From Sphingomonadales bacterium UBA7471 (GTDB lineage Bacteria; Pseudomonadota; Alphaproteobacteria; Sphingomonadales; Sphingomonadaceae): 64,000 nt of DNA. Every line of letters begins with the position of its first letter. Within the stretch, counting starts at the first letter, position 1. Location of the stretch: the NCBI GenBank assembly GCA_002479765.1, contig DLOZ01000010.1, positions 100,042 through 164,041 of the forward strand. The letters are read 5' to 3'. The notes beneath the pieces were generated by a model that made no database searches, was not told where the DNA came from, and saw only the letters and a program-made list of their open reading frames with translations. The position numbers and the translations under genes are program-made. Below, piece after piece: positions 17,634 through 26,444 of this stretch.

Positions 17634-18385
17634 AGATGCATGAAATCGCGGTCGAAGCTTTTGAGATGCGCTCCGCCATCAACGAAGATGATTTGACCGG
17701 TAACGTCTTGTGCTTCCGCCAAATAAACCACAGCATCTGCAACAGCGGATGGCGATGGAAGCGCGCCCAATGGCATCATGCCTGCCAATCGCACCTCTTG
17801 TTCTTCGCTATAGTCATCGGTTGATATGACGAGCCCGGGTGCGACGCCATTATAGCGTGCGCGACCTGCAAATGACGCGGCCATGGACCGGACCGACGCC
17901 GCGAGCGCTTGCTTGGAGAGCGTGTAGCTAATCTGGTCGCGATGCGGATTGACGACGCGCTGGTCGAGGATGTTGACGATCGATGGCCGCACGTCAGCGC
18001 CCGCCGCATCGACAACGGCTTTGGCCAGCAAGAGTGGCGCAAACAGGTTCAGCCGGAAATGCGCTTCCAGCGTTTCGAACGACATCGACTCCCAATCATC
18101 CTGCCCAAACATCGCGGCGCTATTCACCAGCAACTGGGGTGCGCGGCCAAAATGCGTTGTTATGGTTTCAACGAGATGGGCGGGGTTGCCGATGCTCAAA
18201 TCAAAGGTAAAAGGATGCCATTCGCTCTCATTTTCTTGCAGCGTCGCCAAAAGCTTTTCTTCGGGCGGTGAATCGAGATGGCTAACCAGTGCCAACGCGT
18301 AACCCGCGTCCGCAAGTTTCGATGCGATTTCGGCACCCAGTCGACGCTTGCCGCCTGTAACTATTGCAAGCGGCGCCGTTGTCAC
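17630..18385 (-). CDS. SDR-family pteridine reductase, FolM/PTR1-like
   Basis: A 251-residue short-chain dehydrogenase. The cofactor loop is VTGGKRRLGAE (residues 9-19) with paired arginines, as in NADPH-dependent FolM and PTR1. The usual catalytic serine is replaced by D141 (VNILDQR), followed by Y154 and K158 (YTLSK); an Asp-Tyr-Lys set is what pteridine reductases have. VNSAAMF stands in for the NNAS motif. Its GTG start overlaps the folB stop by four bases (GTGA), so the pair is translationally coupled, which supports reduction of dihydropterin or dihydrofolate. A generic SDR cannot be fully excluded. Confidence 0.78.
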   Translation of the reverse strand: MTTAPLAIVTGGKRRLGAEIASKLADAGYALALVSHLDSPPEEKLLATLQENESEWHPFTFDLSIGNPAHLVETITTHFGRAPQLLVNSAAMFGQDDWESMSFETLEAHFRLNLFAPLLLAKAVVDAAGADVRPSIVNILDQRVVNPHRDQISYTLSKQALAASVRSMAASFAGRARYNGVAPGLVISTDDYSEEQEVRLAGMMPLGALPSPSAVADAVVYLAEAQDVTGQIIFVDGGAHLKSFDRDFMHL

Positions 18386-18750
18386 TTGCGGCTCCGCGAC
18401 ATTGTAATGCCAATCGATTCATTATCTTCGGCGATGGCGAGTTTCACGATTTTGACGACGAGGTGGCTGATGCGTGGGTCGTCCGCAAATAAATTATCCA
18501 TGATATGATCGGCAACCGCTTCGATCAGCGTGAAGTGCACATCATTGGGCAAAAGCGTTGCGGCCTCTTTCAGCGTCATATAATTTTTCGAGGCCGACAA
18601 CGGAGTGTCTGGCGCATAATGCGGAGCAATATCCAGCGTTGCGCTAATCGAAATACGCAGCGGCTGGGGCAGGTGCGTTTCCTGACTATAAATGCCGGTC
18701 AGCACATTGACGACAAGGTCATGTACTTCGAGAATGAGGCTATCGGTCAT
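18382..18750 (-). CDS. folB: Dihydroneopterin aldolase
   Basis: A 122-residue enzyme of folate synthesis that splits 7,8-dihydroneopterin to 6-hydroxymethyl-dihydropterin and glycolaldehyde. Family features are the LVVNVLTGIYSQE segment with the pterin-side glutamate, DVHFTLIEAVADHI with the conserved Glu that binds the pterin, and a lysine in the KIVKLAI strand near the C-terminus that corresponds to the catalytic lysine of the usual KPxA motif (here KLA). Length is standard. AAGGAG lies four bases before the ATG. It sits between an RlmI-like methyltransferase gene and the pteridine-reductase-like gene, all on the minus strand. Confidence 0.88.
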   Translation of the reverse strand: MTDSLILEVHDLVVNVLTGIYSQETHLPQPLRISISATLDIAPHYAPDTPLSASKNYMTLKEAATLLPNDVHFTLIEAVADHIMDNLFADDPRISHLVVKIVKLAIAEDNESIGITMSRSRK

Positions 18751-18758
18751 ATAACTCC

Positions 18759-19637
18759 TTAACGGGACCAGCGGGCGAAAATAGCCGTCGGCAAAAGCAT
18801 GCCCCGGCCCTGTTCGCGCACCGCGAGTTCACCAAATTCAACCTTGCCGCCAAGGTCGGCAAAATGCGATTCCAACAGCCCACCCAACGCCAGCGCAGAC
18901 ATGCGCACGGCGTAGACGGTCAGAAATAGAAACTTTGATTCCGCATCAAGCAACTTGCGGCAGTTGGCGATCAGTTCGGGCAGGTCTTCCTCAAGCCGCC
19001 AGACCTCGCCGTCGGGCCCGCGGCCATATTTGGGGGGGTCCAGCAATATGCCATCGTAGCGCTTTTCGCGGCGTACTTCGCGTGCCACGAATTTCGCGGC
19101 ATCGTCGACGATCCAGCGAATGGGACGGTCGGACATGCCCGACATTTCCGCATTGGCCCGTGCCTGCGCAACCGATTTCTTGGAGGCGTCGACATGCACC
19201 ATCTGCGCGCCCGTTGCCGACAAGGCGAGGGTGCCAACGCCGGTATAGCCAAACAGGTTCATGGCGACGGGGTCGGTTACGCCTGCCAATTGTCCGCGCA
19301 TCCAACGCCATACAGGGTCCATATCCGGGAAAAAGCCGAGGTGACGGAATGGCGTGCAGGATGCGGTAAAGTGCACCTCATCATTCCATGTGAGCGGCCA
19401 GCCATCCATGGGAACGGGTTTATTGTTATACCAACGCCCGCCGCCATCATCGTCGGATCCGGGAACGAATTCGGCATCTGCGGGCCATTCGTCGAGCGCA
19501 GGTGCCCACATCGCTTGCGGTTCCGGCCGGATGAAGCGGCGGTCACCATAGGATTCATATTTGCGCCCATTGCCTGAATCGATGAGCGTGTAATCGCTGC
19601 GCGGCTCGCTGATCAGGGTGACGAAATTCTGTTCCAT
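18759..19637 (-). CDS. SAM-dependent methyltransferase, RlmI/RlmK-like
   Basis: A 292-residue class I methyltransferase. The SAM-binding region reads AMNLFGYTGVGTLALSATGA, followed by VHVDASKKSVAQARANAEMSG and the catalytic-type motif ILLDPPKYGRG, which match the RlmI/RlmK group of 23S rRNA m5C/m7G methyltransferases. The N-terminal PUA domain of RlmI is absent, so this is a short form. The ATG at 19637 comes three bases after the thrC stop, and folB follows nine bases downstream, giving a thrC - methyltransferase - folB - reductase operon. The rRNA target is inferred. Confidence 0.8.
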   Translation of the reverse strand: MEQNFVTLISEPRSDYTLIDSGNGRKYESYGDRRFIRPEPQAMWAPALDEWPADAEFVPGSDDDGGGRWYNNKPVPMDGWPLTWNDEVHFTASCTPFRHLGFFPDMDPVWRWMRGQLAGVTDPVAMNLFGYTGVGTLALSATGAQMVHVDASKKSVAQARANAEMSGMSDRPIRWIVDDAAKFVAREVRREKRYDGILLDPPKYGRGPDGEVWRLEEDLPELIANCRKLLDAESKFLFLTVYAVRMSALALGGLLESHFADLGGKVEFGELAVREQGRGMLLPTAIFARWSR

Positions 19638-19640
19638 ATT

Positions 19641-21047
19641 TTAGCGAACGGCGCGCGCCAGCACATAGTCACGCACGGCGTCATATGCGCCGGGCAAGAC
19701 ATCAAAGCGTTCCTCGCGGTCAAACAGATGCGAGACACGCGCGGGCAGAGCAGGGCGAACGCCGGTTGCATTTTCTACTGCGTCCGGGAATTTGGCGGGG
19801 TGCGCGGTTGCCAATGTGACGATGGGCGTTTCGGGTTTGATACCCGACGCCCGCGCCGCGTGCAGTGCGATGGCGGTATGGGGATCGATGATCTGGTCCG
19901 CCGCGCCATAGGCCCAGCGCATGGCGGCGGACATCTGGTCCGCATCGGCGCGCGCGCTCGACAACAAAGCAGATTTTTTCCGCATGTCGGGCGACAGAAC
20001 CATTTTGCCCATTTTCTCGAACCATTTCATCCGCGCTGCGGTGGTCGATCCATCGCGACCTTCAAGGTCGAACAGCAGCCGTTCAAAATTGCTCGACACC
20101 TGAATATCCATCGATGGCGCAGCGGTCGGCGTTACGCCCAACACCGAATAGTCACCCTTTGACAGGGCGCGATGCAAGATGTCGTTGATGTTGGTGGCGA
20201 CAATCAGCTTTTCAATCGGCAAGCCCATTTGCGCGGCAACATAGCCAGCAAACACATCGCCAAAGTTTCCGGTCGGGACGGAAAAGGCAATTTTGCGCTC
20301 AGGTCCGCCCAATCGCAGCGCGGCGTAGAAATAATATACGACCTGCGCCATCAGACGGGCCCAGTTGATTGAGTTTACGGCCGATAAAGTGAGCGGGCCA
20401 TTGACATCCTTGTCACTGAACATCCGCTTTACCATCGCCTGCGCGTCGTCGAAGCTGCCTTCAATCGCGATGTTGTGGACATTGGGTGCAAGGATGGTTG
20501 TCATCTGCCGCCGCTGGACGTCAGAGACGCGGTTATGGGGGTGCAGCATGAAGATTTCGATTTGTGCACGTCCGGCCACGGCATCGATGGCCGCTGATCC
20601 TGTGTCGCCGGATGTCGCGCCGACAATGGTCAGTTTTTTATCCGTGCCCGACAAGAAGCGTTCAAACAATTGCCCAAGCAATTGCAGCGCAACGTCCTTA
20701 AATGCCAAGGTTGGCCCGTGAAACAGCTCCAACAGCCAGTGCTGCCCATCAAGTTGCACCAATGGCGTTGTCGCCGAATGGGCAAAGGAACCATAAGCCG
20801 TCGAACACAGACCTTTGAGTTCGGACTCGCTCAACACACCCGCTGTAAAGGGCGCCATAACGCGCGCGGCCAACTCGACATAAGACAGGCCGCGCATCGC
20901 CTTTATATCTTCTGTCGAAAATTGCGGCCAATGGCGCGGGACATATAGTCCGCCATCTCGGGCCAGACCCGTTAGGGTGACGCCTGCAAAATCGAGCGCG
21001 TCCGCGTTACCGCGGGTGCTGATATAATCTGTTCCGTTAATCGTCAT
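19641..21047 (-). CDS. thrC: Threonine synthase
   Basis: A 468-residue PLP enzyme that turns O-phosphohomoserine into threonine. The N-terminus NGTDYISTRGNADALDFAGV matches the long bacterial/fungal type. K117 in GPTLAFKDVALQ is the PLP-binding lysine, and VGATSGDTGSAAIDA forms the phosphate-binding loop. The start at 21047 was chosen because MTINGTDYISTRG fits the family; an in-frame start at 21086 would add 13 residues. Neither has a strong ribosome binding site. The gene is the first of a four-gene minus-strand operon and follows the GMC oxidoreductase gene (ending 21089) at a distance of about 40 bases. Confidence 0.95.
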   Translation of the reverse strand: MTINGTDYISTRGNADALDFAGVTLTGLARDGGLYVPRHWPQFSTEDIKAMRGLSYVELAARVMAPFTAGVLSESELKGLCSTAYGSFAHSATTPLVQLDGQHWLLELFHGPTLAFKDVALQLLGQLFERFLSGTDKKLTIVGATSGDTGSAAIDAVAGRAQIEIFMLHPHNRVSDVQRRQMTTILAPNVHNIAIEGSFDDAQAMVKRMFSDKDVNGPLTLSAVNSINWARLMAQVVYYFYAALRLGGPERKIAFSVPTGNFGDVFAGYVAAQMGLPIEKLIVATNINDILHRALSKGDYSVLGVTPTAAPSMDIQVSSNFERLLFDLEGRDGSTTAARMKWFEKMGKMVLSPDMRKKSALLSSARADADQMSAAMRWAYGAADQIIDPHTAIALHAARASGIKPETPIVTLATAHPAKFPDAVENATGVRPALPARVSHLFDREERFDVLPGAYDAVRDYVLARAVR

Positions 21048-21088
21048 AACGCGCACGCGGTTACCCGCGACGCCGCATTTAGGCAAGA

Positions 21089-22675
21089 TTATTGCAAATC
21101 AGCCCGGACAAATTCGGCACATCTTTCCCCAATCATGATGCTGGGCGCATTTGTGTTCCCGGAAACGAGGCGCGGCATGATGCTGGCATCCGCGACATAA
21201 AGCCCTTCGATGCCACGATATTTCAGGCGCGGGTCGACAACATCGTCCGCATTGGGCCCCATGCGGCACGTGCCGACGGGATGGTATACGGTATCCGCGC
21301 GACTGCGGATCAGATCATCCAAGGCGGCATCGTCATTCAGATCGACAGGATGGCGATTCTTTCCACCATAAATGGCAAGCGCAGGTGCTTCGAAAATCCG
21401 GTGCATGGCGCGCACGCCGCTGCGCAATGTGACCATGTCGCGATCGTCGCTCAGAAATGCGGGGTCAATCAGCGGGGCCGCGCTTGCATCGGTTGATGCG
21501 AGGCGCACGGTGCCACGGCTTTCCGGCCGCAAGACGCAAGCATGGCAGCTGAACCCGTGGCCTTTCACTTTGGAGCGGCCATGGTCTTCCAACATGGCGG
21601 GGACGAAATGATATTGAATGTCAGGGGCTGGCAAGCTTGCGTCCGAACGCCAAAATCCGCCTGCCTCAGCAAAACACGTGGTCATCACGCCAGTGCGCTT
21701 GCGGCGATGTTCGATAATCGCCTTGACCATCTTTACGGTGCCGGCCAGCGAATCCCCGAAAAAGTCGTCCTTTGACTGTGTTTCAAAGCTGGAGACATAA
21801 TCGATATGATCTTGCAGATCGGCACCCACGGCTTGCTTATCGTGAACGACATCCACGCCGACGCTGCGCAGATGGTCGGCCGGGCCAATGCCCGACAGCA
21901 TTAAAATTTGCGGCGATCCAAATGCGCCTGCGGACAAAATGACAGCGCCGCGTGCCTTAATCGTGCGCTTCTTGCTTCGGCCTTGGCGAATGACAACGCC
22001 TGTGGCGCGTCCATTTTCGACGATGATCTTTTCGGTCAGTGCGCCGGTAATGACTTCCATGCGGTCGCGTGCCGGTTCGACATAGGCGCGCGCGGCGGTC
22101 CAGCGTTCGCCACCTTTTTGCGTGACCTGATACAAGCCAAAGCCGTCCTGCGTCGCGCCATTGAAATCGTTATTAATGGGCAACTGCAGCTCCGCAGCCG
22201 CTTCGATGAAGGCAAGGCTGCCCGCCTGCGGCCAGCGTTGGTCAGAAACAGACAGCGGGCCGCCTGATCCGTGAAAGGCATCAGCACCGCGTTCATTATC
22301 TTCACAGCGTTTGAAATAGGGTAATACGTCGTCATAGGACCAGCCATCGCAACCCAGTGCGGCCCAATTGTCATAATCATATTTGTGGCCACGAATGTAG
22401 ACCATAGCGTTAATCGCGCTCGACCCACCAAGGCCTTTGCCGCGCGGTTGATATCCGGTGCGGCCATTCAGGCCCTTTTGCGGGACGGTTTCATATTTAT
22501 AGTTCGATCCATTGCGGATGAATGGCATGAAACCAGGCGTTTTGATCAACATATTGTTGTTGGTGCCGCCGGCCTCAATCAGGCAGACCTTATATTTGCC
22601 ACCTTCCGAAAGACGGCCAGCTGCAGCGCTTCCCGCTGACCCGCCACCAATCACGATGATATCAAATTCGTCCAT
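21089..22675 (-). CDS. GMC-family FAD oxidoreductase (choline/alcohol dehydrogenase-like)
   Basis: A 528-residue glucose-methanol-choline oxidoreductase. The ADP-binding motif FDIIVIGGGSAGSAAAGRL opens the protein, GMC signature 1 is in GLGGSSAINAMVYIRGH (about residues 80-96), signature 2 is GAFGSPQILMLSGIGP (about residues 252-267), and the C-terminal active-site His is in YHPVGTCRMG. Members oxidise alcohols or choline using FAD. AGGAGCAGG lies before the ATG at 22675. Upstream lie a sterol desaturase-like gene and two small genes; an alcohol made by the hydroxylase could be a substrate, but this is a guess from proximity. No signal peptide is evident. Confidence 0.9.
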   Translation of the reverse strand: MDEFDIIVIGGGSAGSAAAGRLSEGGKYKVCLIEAGGTNNNMLIKTPGFMPFIRNGSNYKYETVPQKGLNGRTGYQPRGKGLGGSSAINAMVYIRGHKYDYDNWAALGCDGWSYDDVLPYFKRCEDNERGADAFHGSGGPLSVSDQRWPQAGSLAFIEAAAELQLPINNDFNGATQDGFGLYQVTQKGGERWTAARAYVEPARDRMEVITGALTEKIIVENGRATGVVIRQGRSKKRTIKARGAVILSAGAFGSPQILMLSGIGPADHLRSVGVDVVHDKQAVGADLQDHIDYVSSFETQSKDDFFGDSLAGTVKMVKAIIEHRRKRTGVMTTCFAEAGGFWRSDASLPAPDIQYHFVPAMLEDHGRSKVKGHGFSCHACVLRPESRGTVRLASTDASAAPLIDPAFLSDDRDMVTLRSGVRAMHRIFEAPALAIYGGKNRHPVDLNDDAALDDLIRSRADTVYHPVGTCRMGPNADDVVDPRLKYRGIEGLYVADASIMPRLVSGNTNAPSIMIGERCAEFVRADLQ

Positions 22676-22741
22676 GTTGCCTGCTCCTCTAACGCCAAGG
22701 TTTAAGCGGACGGTTAAATACTGGCAAGGGTGTAAATAGCG

Positions 22742-23638
22742 CTATTCGGCCTTTGCCTCTTGCGCTTCAAGCCAGCGTGCACGGATCATGTCCGATGTTT
22801 CGCGGCTGCCGTCGTGGCTCCACCCCGGCTCGCGCACAAGGTAGGACAATTTGTGACGCCATGGTGCCGACCAGAGGTCTTTGAATATCCCGACCCATTC
22901 GTGAAACACGCTCCACAGCAGGTTGAAGGTTCCGAGTTGCCGGACAATCCCGTAGCGGATTTTCTCGCTTTCTACTTCTTCGGTAAAGGTCCCGAACATG
23001 CGATCCCAAATGATGAAAACACCCGCATAATTGCGGTCGAGATAGCGGGGGTTGGTCGCGTGATGCACACGATGGTGGCTTGGCGTATTCATCACATATT
23101 CGAACCAGCGCGGGAATTTGCCAATGGCTTCGGTATGGATCCAGAATTGATAGATAAGGTTAAATGCACCCACGAAAAGCAGCATGGCCGGATGAAACCC
23201 GATGAGCGCCAAAGGAATGCGGAAGATAAAACCAAGCGCAATGAACCCGGTCCATGTCTGACGCAGCGCGGTGGAGAGATTATAATGCTGGCTTGAGTGG
23301 TGGTTTACATGGCTTGCCCAAAACCAGCGGACGCGGTGTCCGGTGCGATGCGCCCAATAATACGCCAGATCGTCCAAAACAAAGCATAAGGGCCACGCCC
23401 ACCACACCCAGCCGATCTCGAATAACCGGTTCTCATACATCCACATTGCCAGGCTGAACACCAATGCGCCGGTGAGCGCGCCTGCAACGGTGCTGCCGGT
23501 GCCGAGTGCGAGTGACGTCAAGGTGTCGCGCGGTTCATATTTCTCTGGCGCACGGCGGCGTGCCCACAGCATTTCTGCGATGATGAGGATGATGAACGCC
23601 GGAATGGCATAATCCACTGGGCTGAAAAGTTCAGGCAT
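22742..23638 (-). CDS. Sterol desaturase / fatty acid hydroxylase superfamily protein
   Basis: A 298-residue integral membrane di-iron enzyme with three to four N-terminal membrane helices. The clustered histidine motifs of the superfamily are present: HRTGH (about residues 96-100), HVNHHSSQHYN (about 109-119) and HTEAIG...SHHRVHH (about 168-196). These bind two iron atoms and support C-H hydroxylation or desaturation of lipids. No C5-sterol synthesis genes are nearby, so carotenoid, fatty acid or hopanoid hydroxylation are alternatives. Its start overlaps by eight bases the end of a small membrane protein gene, indicating translational coupling. The 66-base gap to the GMC gene could carry a separate promoter. 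Confidence 0.85.
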   Translation of the reverse strand: MPELFSPVDYAIPAFIILIIAEMLWARRRAPEKYEPRDTLTSLALGTGSTVAGALTGALVFSLAMWMYENRLFEIGWVWWAWPLCFVLDDLAYYWAHRTGHRVRWFWASHVNHHSSQHYNLSTALRQTWTGFIALGFIFRIPLALIGFHPAMLLFVGAFNLIYQFWIHTEAIGKFPRWFEYVMNTPSHHRVHHATNPRYLDRNYAGVFIIWDRMFGTFTEEVESEKIRYGIVRQLGTFNLLWSVFHEWVGIFKDLWSAPWRHKLSYLVREPGWSHDGSRETSDMIRARWLEAQEAKAE

Positions 23639-24059
23639 GCGTATTTCCCATGTTATGCTGACCGTTGTTCAAATGCCGAAGGCCAGATGCCCATGACGGT
23701 GCGTGTTCACCCAAATTGAGCGTAATGGTTCCAAATGTCTTCTCGCCGGTCCCTATGGTGAGAAAATTTTGGTCCAAACGCGATTCGCTGTGCCGGTCGA
23801 GCAAACGTCCAGCCCATTGCACACCGTGGCGACGGATGAGCATGTGCCGGCCCTGATCGTCACGCAGCAATGCCGCGATACCCGCTTTGTCGATTGCGAT
23901 GTCGACGGGATTGAACCCACAGAGCGTCTCTTCGGCAAGGTCACGCGCCTGCGCTTCGCTGTGGATGCGGACGTCGCCGCCCAAGCGCCAAAACCGTGCG
24001 AGCCACGCGATAAACAAAATCGATGCAATCGACCCGGCAAGTTGCAGCAATTCTGCCAT
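23631..24059 (-). CDS. Hypothetical protein with N-terminal membrane anchor
   Basis: I do not recognise this family. The 142-residue protein begins with one hydrophobic segment (about residues 4-20, LLQLAGSIASILFIAWLA) followed by a soluble domain rich in short beta-like stretches. DIAIDKAGIAALLRDDQGRHMLIRRHG hints at a small domain that might bind or sense something, but no motif is diagnostic. The ATG at 24059 overlaps the upstream phosphatase-like stop (TGATG), and the end overlaps the sterol desaturase-like gene by eight bases, so the three proteins are probably made together. A role in helping or regulating the membrane hydroxylase is only a suggestion. Confidence 0.55.
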   Translation of the reverse strand: MAELLQLAGSIASILFIAWLARFWRLGGDVRIHSEAQARDLAEETLCGFNPVDIAIDKAGIAALLRDDQGRHMLIRRHGVQWAGRLLDRHSESRLDQNFLTIGTGEKTFGTITLNLGEHAPSWASGLRHLNNGQHNMGNTHA

Positions 24060-24490
24060 CAAGAAGCCCGTCCGCGCAACATGTCCATCATCGCCGCAAC
24101 GGACGACAGATCATAGCCTGCGTCAGCAGCCTGTTCCGAAAGGACCGCGGGATGGTCGCCCTTCGCCGCGCGGGCCAATGCCCATAACAAAGTCGACCGG
24201 GTTCCCGACCGGCAATAGGCCAATATCTTGCCGTCTGCATTTTCAATGGCATCGGCCATCGCCGTGACCTGCCATTCGGCAAAGCCCGCATGCGTCACAG
24301 GAATGGCGACATAAGCGATACCGACTGCTTGCGCTGCGGCGGCGATTTCGCCGCCTGATGTCTGGTCGGCGGATTCATCTTCCGGACGGTTGTTGATGAT
24401 CAACGAAATGCCCGCGGCTTTCGCCTCCGCCACGTCGGAAAGGCTGATTTGCGGCGCGGCGAAAAACGTGTCTGTCAACTTACGGAACAT
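24059..24490 (-). CDS. DUF442 / TIGR01244 phosphatase-like protein
   Basis: A 143-residue protein of the DUF442 family, which has the fold of protein tyrosine phosphatases and is often fused to metallo-beta-lactamase domains in persulfide-handling proteins. The P-loop YCRSGTRS has the nucleophile C93, and NNRPEDES (about residues 33-40) is the family's early motif. The start at 24490 is preferred over an in-frame TTG six bases upstream because CAGGAT is better spaced from it. It is the first gene of a tightly overlapping trio with a small membrane protein and a sterol desaturase-like hydroxylase. The substrate is unknown: phosphate ester or sulfur transfer are both possible. Confidence 0.75.
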   Translation of the reverse strand: MFRKLTDTFFAAPQISLSDVAEAKAAGISLIINNRPEDESADQTSGGEIAAAAQAVGIAYVAIPVTHAGFAEWQVTAMADAIENADGKILAYCRSGTRSTLLWALARAAKGDHPAVLSEQAADAGYDLSSVAAMMDMLRGRAS

Positions 24491-24596
24491 CAGCAAATCC
24501 TGTTATTTGCCGCACAAAGCGGTCATCTGCCCTTCGCCTTATTTTAATCTGTAATCGATAACAAGAATGGACCGCGCATTGGCCCGAAACGCCCCG

Positions 24597-26363
24597 CTAA
24601 AACTGCGCGATGACCGATAGGAAATCTTCGCCATAGGCTTCCAACTTACGGGCGCCGACACCGCTAATCCGGCCTAAGGCGTGGATATTGGTTGGCTTGG
24701 TCAATGCCATTTCGCGCAAAGTTGCATCGTGAAAAATGACATAAGGCGGCACGCCCACAGCTTCGGCTAGCGCGCGGCGCTTGGCACGCAGCGCCTCGAA
24801 CAACGGGTTGCCAACGGGATTGTCCGGTCGACCAGCGCGGCGCTTGTTGTCCGGCTTTACGATTGCAATCTGGATATTTTGATCGCCGCGCATAATCGCG
24901 CGGGAATCGCCAGCCAATTTCAAACCGCCATGTTCGTTGGCCACCATTGCCCCGCGTGCCTGCAAGGCGCGAGACAAGGGCTTCAGCATCGCTGCTTCTG
25001 CCTTGGATACAATTCCAAACACCGAAAGCTGGTCATGCCCCAATTGGGTGATGCGGTCATCTTTGCTGCCCGTCAGGACCTTTTCCAAATGGCCCATGCC
25101 GAACATTTGCCCGGTGCGATAGGCGGCGGACAAGAGCTTGCGTGACAGCTCGGTGGCGTCGTGGACATCGGGCGCATTCAGGCAATTGTCGCAATTGCCG
25201 CATGATTCAGGTGGGCTTTCCCCAAAGTGACGCAGCAGCACTGCACGCCTGCAACCCGCCGTTTCTACAAGATATGACAAAGCGGCAACGCGTGCCAACT
25301 CCGCCTCGCGCCGTTCGGGGGCAAGCTCGTTCAGGCGCATGCGGGCGCGGGTGAAGTCGCCGGCGGACCACAGCATATGTGCCACCGCCGGGTCACCATC
25401 GCGTCCGGCGCGGCCGCTTTCCTGATAATAGGATTCAATCGATTTCGGCAGACCGGCATGCACGACAAAGCGCACATCGGGCTTGTCGATACCCATGCCA
25501 AACGCCACCGTCGCCACCATCACCATGTCTTCGGACGACACAAACTCTGCCTGCGCCCGCGCCCGTGTCTGCGGCTCCATACCGGCGTGATAGTACAGCG
25601 CCTTGCGACCGGTTTCTGCGATTTGGGCCGCAATCTTTTCGGTGCGGTCACGGGTCTGCGCATAAACGATGCCCGCGCCTGGCAGGCTTTTCACCAATGC
25701 AGCGATGCCGCTGTTTGGGGCGGCAGTGGCGGCATAACGTATGTTGGGCCGGTCAAAACCTGCCACCATGACGCCATCGCGCGGAATGCCCAGTTGCTCG
25801 GCAATGTCATCGCGCGTGTGGGTGTCTGCGGTTGCGGTCAGCGCAAGGCGCGGCACTTCGGCAAAGTCGTCGAGCAATGGACGCAGCAGGCGATAGTCCG
25901 GGCGGAAATCATGCCCCCATTCGGAAACGCAATGCGCTTCATCAATGGCGAACAGCGCGATTTTGGTCTCACGCAACAGGTTGCGAAACTCTTGGCCTGA
26001 CGCCCGTTCCGGCGCGACATATAACAGGTCTAATTCGCCAGCACGAAACCGGCTGATGGTTTCTGCGCGGTTGTCGTCCACCGATGTCAATGTCGCCGCA
26101 CGAATGCCAACCGCGTCAGCCGCGCGCATTTGGTCATGCATCAGCGCGATGAGCGGCGAAATGACAATGCACGTGCCGTCCATGATGACCGCGGGCAATT
26201 GGTAACATAATGACTTGCCTGCACCCGTCGGCATGATGGCCAAGGTGCGTTGACCCGCAAGCACCCGCGACACCACCTGTTCCTGCTGTCCGCGAAATTC
26301 GGGAAAGCCGAAAATGCGGTGCAACACATCAGATGGGGAGGGGGACGGAGCGACGGAGGCCAT
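24597..26363 (-). CDS. recQ: ATP-dependent DNA helicase RecQ
   Basis: A 588-residue 3'-5' DNA helicase of recombination repair and fork restart. Walker A is MPTGAGKS (44-51), Walker B is the DEAH box at 141-144, and ALTATAD is motif III. The RecQ C-terminal zinc site is present (CRRAVLLRHFG...SCGNCDNC, about residues 365-392), followed by a winged-helix region. An HRDC domain closes the protein (LFEALRAKRRALAEAVG to the end). Domain order and length are those of E. coli RecQ. No neighbour belongs to the same pathway. Confidence 0.95.
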   Translation of the reverse strand: MASVAPSPSPSDVLHRIFGFPEFRGQQEQVVSRVLAGQRTLAIMPTGAGKSLCYQLPAVIMDGTCIVISPLIALMHDQMRAADAVGIRAATLTSVDDNRAETISRFRAGELDLLYVAPERASGQEFRNLLRETKIALFAIDEAHCVSEWGHDFRPDYRLLRPLLDDFAEVPRLALTATADTHTRDDIAEQLGIPRDGVMVAGFDRPNIRYAATAAPNSGIAALVKSLPGAGIVYAQTRDRTEKIAAQIAETGRKALYYHAGMEPQTRARAQAEFVSSEDMVMVATVAFGMGIDKPDVRFVVHAGLPKSIESYYQESGRAGRDGDPAVAHMLWSAGDFTRARMRLNELAPERREAELARVAALSYLVETAGCRRAVLLRHFGESPPESCGNCDNCLNAPDVHDATELSRKLLSAAYRTGQMFGMGHLEKVLTGSKDDRITQLGHDQLSVFGIVSKAEAAMLKPLSRALQARGAMVANEHGGLKLAGDSRAIMRGDQNIQIAIVKPDNKRRAGRPDNPVGNPLFEALRAKRRALAEAVGVPPYVIFHDATLREMALTKPTNIHALGRISGVGARKLEAYGEDFLSVIAQF

Positions 26364-26444
26364 GCCACGCCCTAGCGTGACTGAAGTGTCAGTGACAGAG
26401 TGCAGTTGCCGTCAATCCAAGTCGCTTGTGGATAGTGCACGCGC

